Of a DNA stretch of 29,112 nt, positions 1-8,448 are shown one piece after another; the stretch's first letter is position 1; every line of letters begins with the position of its first letter. Below the pieces are notes generated by a model. The model was not told the origin of the DNA, did no database searches, and was given only the letters and a program-made list of their open reading frames with translations. The stretch covers positions 1 through 29,112 of the forward strand of contig BDIP01000140.1 of assembly GCA_003568945.1 (NCBI GenBank). The letters are read 5' to 3'. Source of the DNA: Kipferlia bialata (taxonomy: Eukaryota > Fornicata). The translations under genes and the position numbers were made by a program.

Positions 1-22
1 TGCGTTTTTAACTAAAAACGCA
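1..22. repeat. Perfect 10-bp inverted repeat at the contig edge
   Basis: The first 22 bases form two exactly complementary 10-base arms around a 2-base AC spacer. It could be a hairpin in the genome, but its place at the very first base suggests a point where the assembly folded back or stopped. The following stretch to about 385 shows no gene: its open frames are short, overlap on both strands, and have no protein-like composition or neighbouring splice sites. Confidence 0.6.
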
Positions 23-417
23 ATATCGCGGGAATTGCGGACTTAAGGATGCCTGACTCTAGGGTATAGGGCTACTAGGCTAGTAACGACGTAAGCTATC
101 AATAATTAGCTGCTTAGGGCCTATTAAGCTTTGGACGTTAGGTGGTACCAGGCACTGCGAGTAATACCACGAGTTCTCGCACTCACAAAGTCTTCTCGGA
201 ACCTCCTCCTCCTCCAGCCAAGAGATGAGTGTAGAATAAAAATCATCATAACAATTTCTATTCAACAATACACGATACTTAGTAGTCACAACACAGTCAC
301 AAACAGAGTACACCCCTACCATGGTCCCATGCCCCCACAGGACGTAGCACCCACAGCACAGCACAGGACATAGGACATAGGACTCATGTCTCCACAGGGC
401 TTATGTCTCCACAGGGC
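23..417. other. Non-genic left flank and 3' flank of the WD40 gene
   Basis: No coding exon is supported here. The region lies downstream of the stop codon of the minus-strand WD40 gene and is AT-rich on its left side. Near 360-385 there are short direct repeats of a catagga motif, and from 387 a 17-base tandem repeat begins that reaches into the last codons of the WD40 gene. Confidence 0.5.
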
Positions 418-437
418 TTATGTCTCCACGGTTGTCT
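387..437. repeat. 17-base tandem repeat over the WD40 stop codon
   Basis: A unit reading tgtctccacagggctta occurs twice in succession and a third, diverging copy continues as tgtctccacggttg. The stop codon of the WD40 gene (418-420 on the minus strand) lies at the edge of a unit, so the repeat appears to have spread outward from the last coding bases. Similar short tandem duplications occur across several splice junctions in this contig. Confidence 0.7.
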
Positions 438-1512
438 TGACCGGGCTGGGCGGGGGCTGGATGGCCATCTCTGTGACGTTGGTCCACTTCCAGAGCTTGA
501 TGGTCTGGGGTGGGCAGGGTCTCAGAGAAGGAAAGGGACTGGTACAGAGGTGGTGTAGAGGAGGTAAAGGTGACAGCTGGACACACAGAGGTGGCATGTC
601 CACCTTACTCCTGCCAAGTATCAGTATAAGTATTAAGTAGTATCGGCATGAGAATAGAGGGTCCCGCCTTGCCCCTGCCCCATGTATCAGTATCAGTATC
701 TACCAGTACCCACTATTCTACACTGCTCATCATGGTCCACTGATACTGGTACTGATACCGACCCCCACCTTGTCTCTCCCCCATGTGAACAGGAGGCCTG
801 CCTCAGCATACAGCTCACACCCCAGCACCCAGTCCTCATGGGCCATCCAGTGGGCCACAACCTGGGGTGGGGCATGCATCGATAGCTGACAGTACGGTCA
901 GGTATTGGAACCATTATTGTAATGGGATGACACAGATACGCACACCATTGACACGCAACTACACAGCCGCACCTTCTCCATCCATACACATACACATACA
1001 TATATGCACCACTCACCTTCTTCAGAGTGGCATCCCACACAATGACGGTGCGGTCGTCACCTGGGGGGTCAGAAGGGGTGGGACAGTATATATCACACGG
1101 GTTGTGAGTGTTCCCCCTCACTCGATGCATACATATATATATGTATATACATACCTGTGCTGAACAGCAGCCTGTGCTCCCTGTCCCAGGCCAGGCCCTT
1201 GACCTGGTCATCAGTATCAGTGTCAGTATCAGTGCCATCAGTATCAGTATCACAGAGAGGCATAGGGAGGGAGAGGACTCAGACACATGACACTGGAAGG
1301 GCACTGCCGGGCCAACAAAGAGCATACCTTTATACCCTTATATACCCATATGCACACGCCACTCCCCCCACCTTCCCCCTGTGGCCATCTTGAGTATACG
1401 CCTATCTATATGATACCCTATCTACATGATACCCTATCTACATGATACCGACACTGAATCCGATACCTTCCCCCTGTGACCATCACCAGTATCATATCAT
1501 ATGACCCTATAC

Positions 1513-1545
<33 letters not shown>

Positions 1546-1692
1546 ACCTTCCCCCTGTGGCCATCGAGGCGGCACCGGAGCTGGGTCAGCCTTGACCTCT
1601 CAACCTGTCTGGGGGTGGGTATGAGGTCACACATAATTATAATGATCATAATCATAATGGTGGTATGAGCTGTCACCCAACCCCGTCCCAGT

Positions 1693-1733
<41 letters not shown>

Positions 1734-3343
1734 CATATATACATACATATATATGTATGGCATCAGTCCAATGACCCCCCCCCACCTGGGTATCTGCCAC
1801 CCACAGACTGTCTTGTCAAAGGACCCCGAGAACAGGAAGGACTCCTGGGGGGTAAGACATCATATACAATACAGGTACCATACATATACAATGTCTATAC
1901 TGGATACTGATACTGAGCCAGAGACCAGGAAGGACTCCTGGGGGTGGGGGGCACAACACCGGTATATACAGAATGATGCTAGAACATAGACGACCCGCCC
2001 CCTTCCCGCACCCACCTTTTCATCAAACAGCAGGGACCGCACAGAGGCAGTGTGGCCACACTGGGACAGCTGCTTGCCGGCCTCCTTGAGCCCCAACTCG
2101 GCCACCTGGGGTCAGACAGACAGATGTGGCATTTGATATCACTGACAGCAATATATATATATATATATATATATATGGAAGACGGACAGAGCACGACAAC
2201 AACACAGAGGTATAGAACACTCCGACCTGGCTGAATGACCGGTAGTCCTCTCCCAGCACCAGGACGGGGATGGTGCGGCCCATGGTGCCGAGGAACACCC
2301 GCCTGCCCTACAGATAAGGGGAGGGAAGGGGGGGGGGGGATACACAGCCATACATACCTGCTGCTCGTACTCAAAGGTGTGGACCACGGCGTCTGTCACC
2401 CTGCCGCCCCCCAGCGACCTCTCCTCCTGGTCGTACAGGAACAGGTTCTTGTCCTTGCCTACAGACACCACAACGTCATGGTTCTCGGGCAAAATCATAA
2501 TCTAGGGTTCAGACATAATCTAGGGTTCAATATGTTATAGTATCAGACATGCACTCCATATGTGATAAGGCAGAGAGACTGAGCGAGTCGGGATATAGTC
2601 ACTATAGACAACACATAACAAATGGGAGATGACAGCTGCACGGAGACGAACCTTAGTCACGGCCTTCTTGTGAGCATCGATCTGCCCAGCCAGCTTGAGA
2701 CAGGACCCTTGGTCCCCTGGAGGTAGGAGGGAGAGTCACACTGACGCCAAAGCACAACACACGCACCTACGGAGAGCAGCAGAATCATGCCGTTGCTGAG
2801 GCCTGCAATCACCCTGCGTCTGGACCCATCGAAGGCAAGGGCGGTGACCTATATATGGGCAAGGGGGGGAGACATGCCACACCGGTACCAATACAACGGC
2901 GAGTGCCTACTACCGCCACGCACCTTGCTGTTGCAGTGGAAGGTGGTGGCCTCCTTCCACTGCTCATAGGAGTCATCCAGCGCATGGAACACGTGGACCT
3001 GGAATGAGAGGGAAGAGGGAGCGGTCCTAATTGGAGGAATGGGTGAGCGAAAGTGACCCACATAAGAACTGTACAACAGATCCCATTTCCCAACTACATA
3101 ACCAGTCCCTCACAGGTCCGACCGGTCGGTATACTATATATCCAATATAAAAATCAATCCCTGACGCAAGGGCGGCGCTCTCCATAAAATGGGACCAGCC
3201 GAGACCCCCACCTTCTTGTCATTGCTGGCACTGAAGATCAGGCGCTCCTCGGGGTAGAACGTCACAGCGTTGATGGAGTCGGTGTGGCCCCGCAGGCTCA
3301 CAACACAGTCGGGAGAAGTCCTGTCAGACTCAGCAGTTGCCAT
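418..3343 (-). CDS. WD40 beta-propeller protein, WDFY1/2-like but without a FYVE finger
   Basis: Thirteen exons join into one open frame of 353 residues: 3212-3343, 2924-2998, 2767-2848, 2652-2716, 2358-2501, 2227-2307, 2016-2105, 1786-1844, 1548-1608, 1155-1203, 1017-1060, 769-861 and 418-504. The start is the first ATG; the longer frame upstream has only a GTG. The protein opens with a clear WD unit (LRGHTDSINAVTFYPEERL, then SASNDKKVHVF) and continues with about six more, including SGSFDKTVCGW, STGDDRTVIVWDA and TWGRDKTIKLWKW. Order and spacing resemble metazoan WDFY1/WDFY2, endosomal proteins with a FYVE finger between the last two WD units. Here those two units are adjacent and no cysteine-rich finger is encoded, so PI3P binding is not expected. 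A WD40 scaffold role is safe; a link to endosomes is inference. It shares a 294-bp divergent promoter region with the secreted-protein gene. Confidence 0.85.
1509..1547. repeat. (CTAT)n microsatellite touching a donor splice site
   Basis: About nine CTAT units lie in the WD40 gene intron and run directly into its 5' splice site, read on the minus strand as GTGATAGATAG. Repeat length changes would therefore alter the donor context just inside the intron. Confidence 0.8.
1694..1756. repeat. (TA)n microsatellite in a WD40 intron
   Basis: A nearly pure TA tract followed by imperfect TACATA units fills most of one intron of the WD40 gene. A second TA tract of about 30 bases occurs in another intron at 2148-2176. 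No gene signal is present in either. Confidence 0.85.
1833..1944. repeat. Duplicated acceptor region of WD40 exon 8
   Basis: The 19-base stretch caggaaggactcctggggg occurs at about 1833-1851 and again at 1926-1944. Read on the minus strand, each copy holds a polypyrimidine-AG followed by codons for ESFL, so there are two candidate acceptors 94 bases apart. Only the downstream copy (1844) continues the WD repeat with FSGSFDKTV; the other runs into the GATACT-type repeat. Confidence 0.75.
2496..2531. repeat. 18-base tandem duplication of WD40 exon 5 acceptor
   Basis: Two copies of an 18-base unit (cataatctagggttca plus two bases) lie side by side. On the minus strand each supplies CCCTAG followed by ATTATG. 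Using the upstream AG would put the TAG of the second copy in frame, so the acceptor at 2501 is the one that keeps the protein open. Confidence 0.8.
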
Positions 3344-3637
3344 CACGTGGAAGCTTGGAGAGGACACACAGGGCACAGTATATACATATTGGCCTATTTG
3401 GCAAGGACGTCTATTTTAGCAGTTATAGACAATATGTAAGGCTTGCAATTATGCAGCTTAACTCTAGGGCCTAATTTAGAGAGAGAAATTAAAACCAGAT
3501 TAAGCTCAATAGGCTAATATCTCCGTGAGTCATCATGCGTCACATCACATCTTCTCATGACATCATCATCGTCATCATGACTCACGGTGGAAGTATGGAG
3601 GGCAAACACACGAACCTTTTCATTCACGTCTTGAGTT
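3344..3637. promoter_or_regulatory. Divergent promoter region, WD40 gene / secreted-protein gene
   Basis: These 294 bp separate two start codons pointing away from each other and contain no coding frame, so they must hold both promoters. No TATA-like box stands out. The most notable content is a near-perfect inverted repeat at 3523-3537 and 3573-3587, whose arms carry TGAGTCA and TGACTCA, and an ATGCGTCAC motif at 3535-3543. Confidence 0.6.
3523..3587. promoter_or_regulatory. Inverted repeat with paired TGAGTCA/TGACTCA sites
   Basis: A 15-base left arm (ccgtgagtcatcatg) and a 15-base right arm (catcatgactcacgg) are complementary with one mismatch, separated by about 35 bases. Each arm contains the 7-base TGA(G/C)TCA core that bZIP factors of the AP-1/Gcn4 type bind in other eukaryotes. 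Binding here is inference; the symmetry and position between divergent starts are seen directly. Confidence 0.55.
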
Positions 3638-4672
3638 ATGGCATTCCGCATTAAAGCCCTCTTGTTTGCCGCTTTGGTTGTCCTGTGCTTTTGTAGTGGA
3701 GAATTGAATGCCTTCCGGGTGCACCGCTCTCCCTATGCGGCACTGGAGAGGTTGGAGAGACAGACTGCAGATGCCAGCCACCACCATCATGTGTATACAC
3801 GCAATCCCTTTGGTAACCCAATAGGCCTAATGGCCCAGAGGCATATTGACACCATGAAGGTACGCTTTGTACTATATACCCCCCTTTATGCTTGTCAATC
3901 CGTAGGAATGATCCATAGTAATGATACCTCTCCGACTTGTCATTGACTCAGTCTTATTCTGTTGCTTGCCGTCTCACCCCAGAGCCTTGACCCCCTCTTC
4001 ACCTCCTTCTCCCATTCCTACCCTCCCTCCCTCGTTACCAAGAGGCAAGAGGCGTTGCATGCCGAGAGGCAGAGAGAGATTGCGGTGCTCAGTGCGCAGC
4101 ACAGAGAGAGGCTGCAGAGGCAGAGGGAGAGGATGGCTGAGCGGGAGGTGGCCCTACACCAGAGATGGGCGGCCCTTGAGGAGAGGCAGCGTCTGCTGAG
4201 GGAGAGACAGCGTCTGCTGAGGGAGATGTACCTGGTGGACAGACTCAGGCTGGGGGGTCGCCTTGCCCCGAGTGAGATAGTACATGAGGCCCTAGTCGCT
4301 GAGAACCCAATTGAGACCCCGACCCCGACCCCGACCCCGACCAGGACAGACCGAGGCCCAGGGGGCGCCCCTCTTACTAGGCTTCTTCGGGTGGCACCCC
4401 CCGAGGCCCCTGTGCCTCTGCCGCCCAGCCCCACCCCCACTTCCTCTGTACCAGGTGGGGACCGGCCATCACTGACAGTCGCCATCACTGACACAAATAG
4501 GGATACTGAGACTGGCACTGATACTGACACAGGGGGGGAAGCACAAGGGGCTGCTGAGACCGACTCTCCCTCCATGTCTGATGGTGACGTTGGAGGGCAG
4601 GTGGCTTCCGAGCCTGCCCCCTCCCAGGAGGACGCTCTCATCCTAGACCTCCTGTCAGAGGAGTATGCATGA
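3638..4672 (+). CDS. Secreted or surface coiled-coil and proline-rich protein, unrecognised
   Basis: Two exons (3638-3859 and 3983-4672) join in phase 0 to a 303-residue protein. The first 25 residues form a classical signal peptide: a basic start MAFRIK, the hydrophobic core ALLFAALVVLCFC, then SGELNA. Residues of about 28 to 74 include a HHHH stretch. Roughly residues 90 to 160 are a dense E/R/Q/L segment with repeated RQRLLRE units, a probable coiled coil. The rest is disordered: a PTPTPTPT run, a proline-rich stretch, then an acidic Ser/Thr/Asp tail with TDTNRDTETGTDTDTG, ending in LLSEEYA. The Thr/Asp stretch is written in the same ACTGAT-type repeat that litters nearby introns. No transmembrane helix follows the signal peptide, so export is likely. 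I recognise no family. The intron acceptor CTCACCCCAG is typical of the contig. Confidence 0.8.
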
Positions 4673-4888
4673 GGGTCTGGCGGAATAGATTGTACCTGCG
4701 ATTGTTGGTTTGTGAGTGTTTTGCTTATCTCATACTGTAGTACCTTCCACCGCCTTCTTGCAACAGCAATAGATTTCTTCTTGCAAAAAACAGGCAATTG
4801 TAGCAGCTACTCACAGAATGAAGCTTCGAGTCTATTTGTTGTTAATATGGAAAACAATGAAACAACAGTCTCCACCCGATGCCGCGTG
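4673..4888. other. Convergent intergenic gap
   Basis: This 216-bp gap lies between two stop codons facing each other. It holds the 3' ends of the secreted-protein gene and of the basic-protein gene. No AATAAA-type signal is obvious, and I see no further gene. Confidence 0.6.
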
Positions 4889-6498
4889 TCACCGCCTGCC
4901 CCTGCCCTTGGAGGCCCCCTTGCCCTTGACGCCGGAGATGGTATTGGGGTTGATCTGGATATTAGTAAATATATCGGTCATCTCAGTCTACTCTGGGGGT
5001 TGACTTGTTATGCTATATATTGGGGGGTATGATGGGAGCGGTAGAACGGAGAGAAGGAGCACGCATGGACGTAAACATCGGTACATACGTATATATATAT
5101 ATATACTTATATGCATACAACTGAGTCAGCTCATAGTGTTACATACTAGTACCTTCAGCACCCCCTTGGCATCCCACCGCCCCTCCTGAGCCTTGATACC
5201 CCTACAGGTTAGAGAGAGACACGCAGAGAGAGAGAGACAGAGAGAGACAGGGCACTGATGGCACCCACCTGGTTCCAGCCACCAGTCGGCTGTTGGGTCC
5301 CTTTCTGTTGTTGTACTTGCCGGCAATGCGGGTGGACGTCTGCCGTCAGAGACTCCCCATATCAGTTACATACTACACAGAAGCCAACCGGAATCACGAC
5401 ACGACCAGGGGTGGGATATATCAACACATCTGCATATGCAGACACCGAAGAGTACCTGGTGTACGTCCTCTCTGGTGATGTGTCCGTGGTAGGCCCCGTT
5501 CCTGAGCATGTCTCCCATGGGGGCAATCTGGGGTGGGCACACATGATGGATAATGTCACATGGAGTCTGGAGGTCATGTATATACACCAGTACCTTTGCC
5601 TTCCCCTCCGAGTCCCTGACCACATGGGTGAGACCCATCTCCATGGCACGCTGGTCCCTGGGGGGGAGAGGGAGAGAGAGAGAGAAAGAGAGAGATAGAG
5701 AGGGAGATGAGCCAGGGAGGGTGCCAGGCATGTGCCGCACCTTCTCTTTGCCTTCTTCTTCTCGGCCTGCTGCATCCCCTGCCACATCCGCAGCGGACAC
5801 TGCTCCCTCTTAGCATCCCTCGCGCCAAGAAGAATCAGTTTCCGCTTCTGGGCAGCCTTTAGCTCCTAGAAGTGAGAAGAACCATCACATACATCATGTG
5901 ACGGATGCTATATATAATTAATACATATCAGGGACGTGGCAGTCCATAAATTCTAGGCCGCCACCTGCTTCTCTGCCTTTGTGAGATTGTGTCTCTTCTC
6001 CCTGAGCAGGTCTATGGCCACGTCCTCTACACCCTGGGGGTTGGGGAGGTACTAGGCATAGTATTATACATATGTAATAACACTACATAACATCCTCTGA
6101 ATATGGGACAGCATCAGACCCAGATCTAATGGAGACACACCTGCTTGTTGGCGGCATCCTCAAACTCTTCCCGCTGTCTCGACTCCTTGTAGGCCCGCCG
6201 GTCGTCCTTCACCTGATGTCAATGTCAAGGACACGATGCGAAGGATACTCCATAGACAGGATGTCCATGAGATCTAGTTATACCCACTATACTCTCTAGA
6301 CCATATCACGCCCACACCAACTAGTACTGCACTCTCTCCTTGTACCTTCTTCCTGGCAGCCCTGTCCTCATTGCGCAGTGTGTCGTCAATGAACGCTGGC
6401 TTGGTAACAGATGCATTGTGGCCCGAGCGCTTCTTCCGCTGCGTGAATGCAAGCAGAGCGCTCTGGTCAAAAACAGCTGGGGGACCAGCTTTGTCCAT
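4889..6498 (-). CDS. Basic, probably nuclear protein of unknown function
   Basis: Nine exons give an open frame of 246 residues: 6346-6498, 6141-6212, 5965-6033, 5741-5865, 5594-5657, 5456-5527, 5269-5339, 5153-5201 and 4889-4954. All phases agree and the start is an ATG. The protein is rich in Lys, Arg, Glu and Gln with several KKxK/RKKR clusters (TQRKKRSGH, AARKKVKDDRR, EKKKAKRR) and ends in KGKGASKGRGRR. There is no signal peptide or membrane helix. The region near residues 190-225, with KYNNRKGPNSRL, GIKAQEGRWDAKGVLKI and an RG-rich end, looks like a conserved C-terminal box. It faintly recalls the DUF4602/C1orf131 ending (GRFK-GVL pattern) of small nucleolar proteins, but I would not assign it. 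A role in RNA or ribosome assembly is only a guess from composition. It diverges from CKS1. Confidence 0.75.
5662..5706. repeat. (GA)n tract in an intron of the basic-protein gene
   Basis: A GAGAGA-rich tract fills the 3' part of the intron between exons at 5741-5865 and 5594-5657. Read on the coding strand it is a CT tract leading to the acceptor, and may act as an extended polypyrimidine tract. This intron lacks the usual YTNAY motif before its AG. A similar GA tract lies at 5213-5250. Confidence 0.7.
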
Positions 6499-6654
6499 CT
6501 AGAAGCCGTCAGTCGTGAGTATATGTGTTACTACCTGCGTGATGACAAATAGAGATGCGGGCACGCAATGCGTGACGCATGGTGCGCAACCCTTTTTTCA
6601 CTTCTATTTTGAAAGCTCTCTCGGCGGCTTTTGATTCTTCTCCTTCAGCCTATC
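6499..6654. promoter_or_regulatory. Divergent promoter region, basic-protein gene / CKS1
   Basis: Only 156 bp separate the two opposing start codons. The interval contains a perfect 13-base palindrome (atgcgtgacgcat, 6568-6580) with a TGACG core, and a T-rich stretch before the CKS1 start. ATGCGTCAC, one reading of the palindrome half, also occurs in the divergent region at 3535-3543. Confidence 0.55.
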
Positions 6655-7062
6655 ATGGGAGACGTTGGCGTGCATTCTAAGGGGTTCTACTACTCCAAGA
6701 AGTTCAATGATGGGAAATTTGAGTACAGGTGTGTGAATTTATGACTTATTCCCTTTCTTGGAGGGCAATTCATTGGGATTGGGGAATGATGCGATATCGT
6801 TGGGTAATTCCGGGATCTATGAGCATTGTAGACTCACTCCCAGGCATGTGATTCTTCCGGATGCAGTGGTGAGGCGTCTTCCTGCCGAGGGGCGTCTCCT
6901 TGCCGAGGAGGAGTGGCGCCACCTTGGAGTCACAATGTCTGCCGGTTGGGTGCACTACGAGCAGCACAAGGTAGGATTGAGAGGCGTATTGTGTAGTTTA
7001 TGTTGATGATTTCTCACCCGCAGCCTGAGCCTAACATCCTTATGTTCCGGAGACCCCTTTAA
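6655..7062 (+). CDS. CKS1: Cyclin-dependent kinase regulatory subunit CKS1
   Basis: Three exons (6655-6728, 6844-6970, 7024-7062) encode 79 residues, the length of human CKS1B. All hallmark segments are present: FYYSKKFNDGKFEYRHVILP at the start, EEEWRHLGV, GWVHYEQH and the ending PEPNILMFRRPL. The family binds cyclin-dependent kinases and reads phosphorylated threonines on their substrates, adding processivity to cell-cycle phosphorylation. The HxPEPxxLxFRRPL segment is the strand-exchange and kinase-binding region. Introns fall after FEY(R) and after HYEQHK; acceptors CTCACTCCCAG and CTCACCCGCAG follow the contig pattern. The start is the first ATG, and the gene diverges from the basic-protein gene. 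Identification is secure from sequence. Confidence 0.97.
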
Positions 7063-7264
7063 GAGAGTTAGTTTTGGACTTGTTTGAGAGGGAGTGATGG
7101 GAAGTGAGGAAGAGGTACTGCCGTGTCCGATTCACACCGCGAGCGTCTCCTGGGGTTATTATTACGAGGTTGTTACTTCGTCATTGAGGCCCCCCTCCAC
7201 CCCACATGTATATGCGTCCCAGTTGTTTTAGTGTTGTCGAGAGTTTATTTGCACCATGTGTGAG
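7063..7264. other. Convergent intergenic gap
   Basis: About 200 bp between the stop codons of CKS1 and the SNARE gene, which face each other. I see no further gene; a caataataaa sequence near 7286 lies inside the SNARE reading frame and is not a signal for either gene. Confidence 0.5.
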
Positions 7265-7958
7265 CTAGTGAAATGTTCGCCATCCAATAATAAACACTCC
7301 TATTGCACAGACTGTGACAACTGCGATGGGTTTCTTCTTTGTCTGTAGTGCCCTCTGCAGCTTGACTGTGGCTGCCTGAGGTCAGGTCAGGCATATGGGG
7401 ACAACGCGTATCCAACACACCATGCCGCACCTTGAGACTGCCGTCCACCACTCGGATCTCGTCCCCCAGGTCACTCAGCACACTGTTCTGGTCTCTGATG
7501 GTGTCGCCAATGTCATACGTCAGCTGGGGTGAGGCTATACAGCAGTATCAGTGTCAGAATCAGTAGGGGTCAAGACAAATTGCATACCAGTGTGGCAGTC
7601 AGTACTCCCCCTAGACCTAACCATATATGAACATGCATGTATACACCATGTATATATATATACACCACTCACGTCTCTGAGCAGGGCCGCCTTGTGCTGC
7701 AGGTCGAGGAGGACCTGGGGTCAGGACAGACGGGTACCGCTATACACACAACTACCACCCAATGCCAACCCAGACATGCCACAGCCAGTGTCTGGACCGC
7801 CCCTGACACTGACACTGACACACTGACACTGACACACTGATACTGATACACTGATACTGATACACTGATACCTGGTCATTGGCATCTCGCATCCTGGCCT
7901 CTCGGTCGACATTGATGGGTCTGCCACTGAACCCATCCGACTCAGACTCCCCCATCAT
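7265..7958 (-). CDS. Bet1-like tail-anchored Qc-SNARE
   Basis: Four exons (7872-7958, 7673-7714, 7431-7523, 7265-7375) give 110 residues, close to the size of Bet1. The centre reads LTYDIGDTIRDQNSVLSDLG, matching the Bet1 SNARE core (LT-DIG---R-QN--L-D). A glutamine lies at the expected zero-layer region of the heptad pattern. A linker with QTKKKP precedes a single C-terminal hydrophobic helix (IAVVTVCAIGVFIIGW), then RTFH and the stop, so the protein is tail-anchored. Bet1 proteins act in fusion of ER-derived vesicles with the early Golgi; that role is inferred from family. Two ATG codons occur in tandem at the start. The first intron's donor GTATCA lies inside a GATACT/AGTATC repeat. Bet1 versus a related Qc (Sft1, GS15) cannot be settled by eye. 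Confidence 0.88.
7802..7871. repeat. GACACT/GATACT hexamer array abutting a SNARE donor site
   Basis: About ten units of ctgacactga and ctgatactga type fill the end of the SNARE gene's first intron as seen on the plus strand. On the coding strand the array begins exactly at the donor, GTATCAGTG. The same hexamer occurs near 620-760, 1205-1255, 1440-1470, 1900-1915, 7540-7560, 8002-8028, 8103-8133, 8696-8735 and 10893-10930, and in coding sequence near 4480-4535. It is absent from the introns of the giant gene. Confidence 0.8.
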
Positions 7959-8448
7959 GTCTCACACACACTCTATCTCTCTGTGCCACGAGACACACGC
8001 TACTGATACTGATACAGATACAGATACTGCGCAACCCGTTGGGCCCAAGTGTAACTATCACACTCCCTTCCAGGGGTGGGACGGTGTAGGCACAGGCCGA
8101 CTGGAGAGGTACTGACACAGGACTGGTACTGATACAGGCAGGGTGAAGCAGACCAACCCCTTGCGTATGAGATGGCGTCAGACGTCAACCCTTTCTCTGT
8201 GTTTTCTGACACAGACTCTGACTCAGAGTCTGAGTCACTCATATGAGGCACTGACTCACAGTCTCTCTATCCAGGGTGTCAGTGAATCCCTTCGGTGTCA
8301 GAGCTGTTGTGTTTAAGCGAGAGGATCTTCAAGGAACAGTCCTGAGGGTAGCCAGTATCGGAGAGGGTCGTGGAACCTCTGCATTAGTAGCGGTACCGGT
8401 ATCATTATTCCATCGGTACCACTGTGTGTGTGGAAGCCTCTGTGAGCC
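7959..8448. promoter_or_regulatory. Divergent promoter region, SNARE gene / ZNF277-like gene
   Basis: This 490-bp interval is the longest gap between starts in the window. No spliceable exon is supported: its frames are short and interrupted. It contains GATACT repeats, a GCGTCAGACGTCA cluster near 8175-8187 and a perfect 19-base palindrome at 8219-8237. A further upstream exon of the zinc-finger gene cannot be fully excluded. Confidence 0.55.
8219..8237. promoter_or_regulatory. Perfect palindrome of TGACTCA and TGAGTCA
   Basis: The 19 bases tgactcagagtctgagtca are a perfect inverted repeat around a central G. They hold the same TGACTCA/TGAGTCA pair found as spaced arms in the divergent region at 3523-3587. 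A further TGACTCA follows at about 8251-8257. Such cores are bZIP sites elsewhere; their role here is inference. Confidence 0.5.

Noticed and set aside
1-417. Small genes in the left flank (80-373 on either strand)
   Set aside because: Frames on both strands overlap, lack splice context or protein-like composition, and are about the size expected by chance.
1694-2176. TA-rich stretches as transposon target sites or ends
   Set aside because: They are plain microsatellites inside introns, with no terminal repeats, target duplications or transposase sequence nearby.
4018-4797. 259-codon minus-strand frame opposite the secreted-protein gene
   Set aside because: It is the antisense of a repetitive GC-rich exon. 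The plus-strand gene has a signal peptide, intron and stop in the right places.
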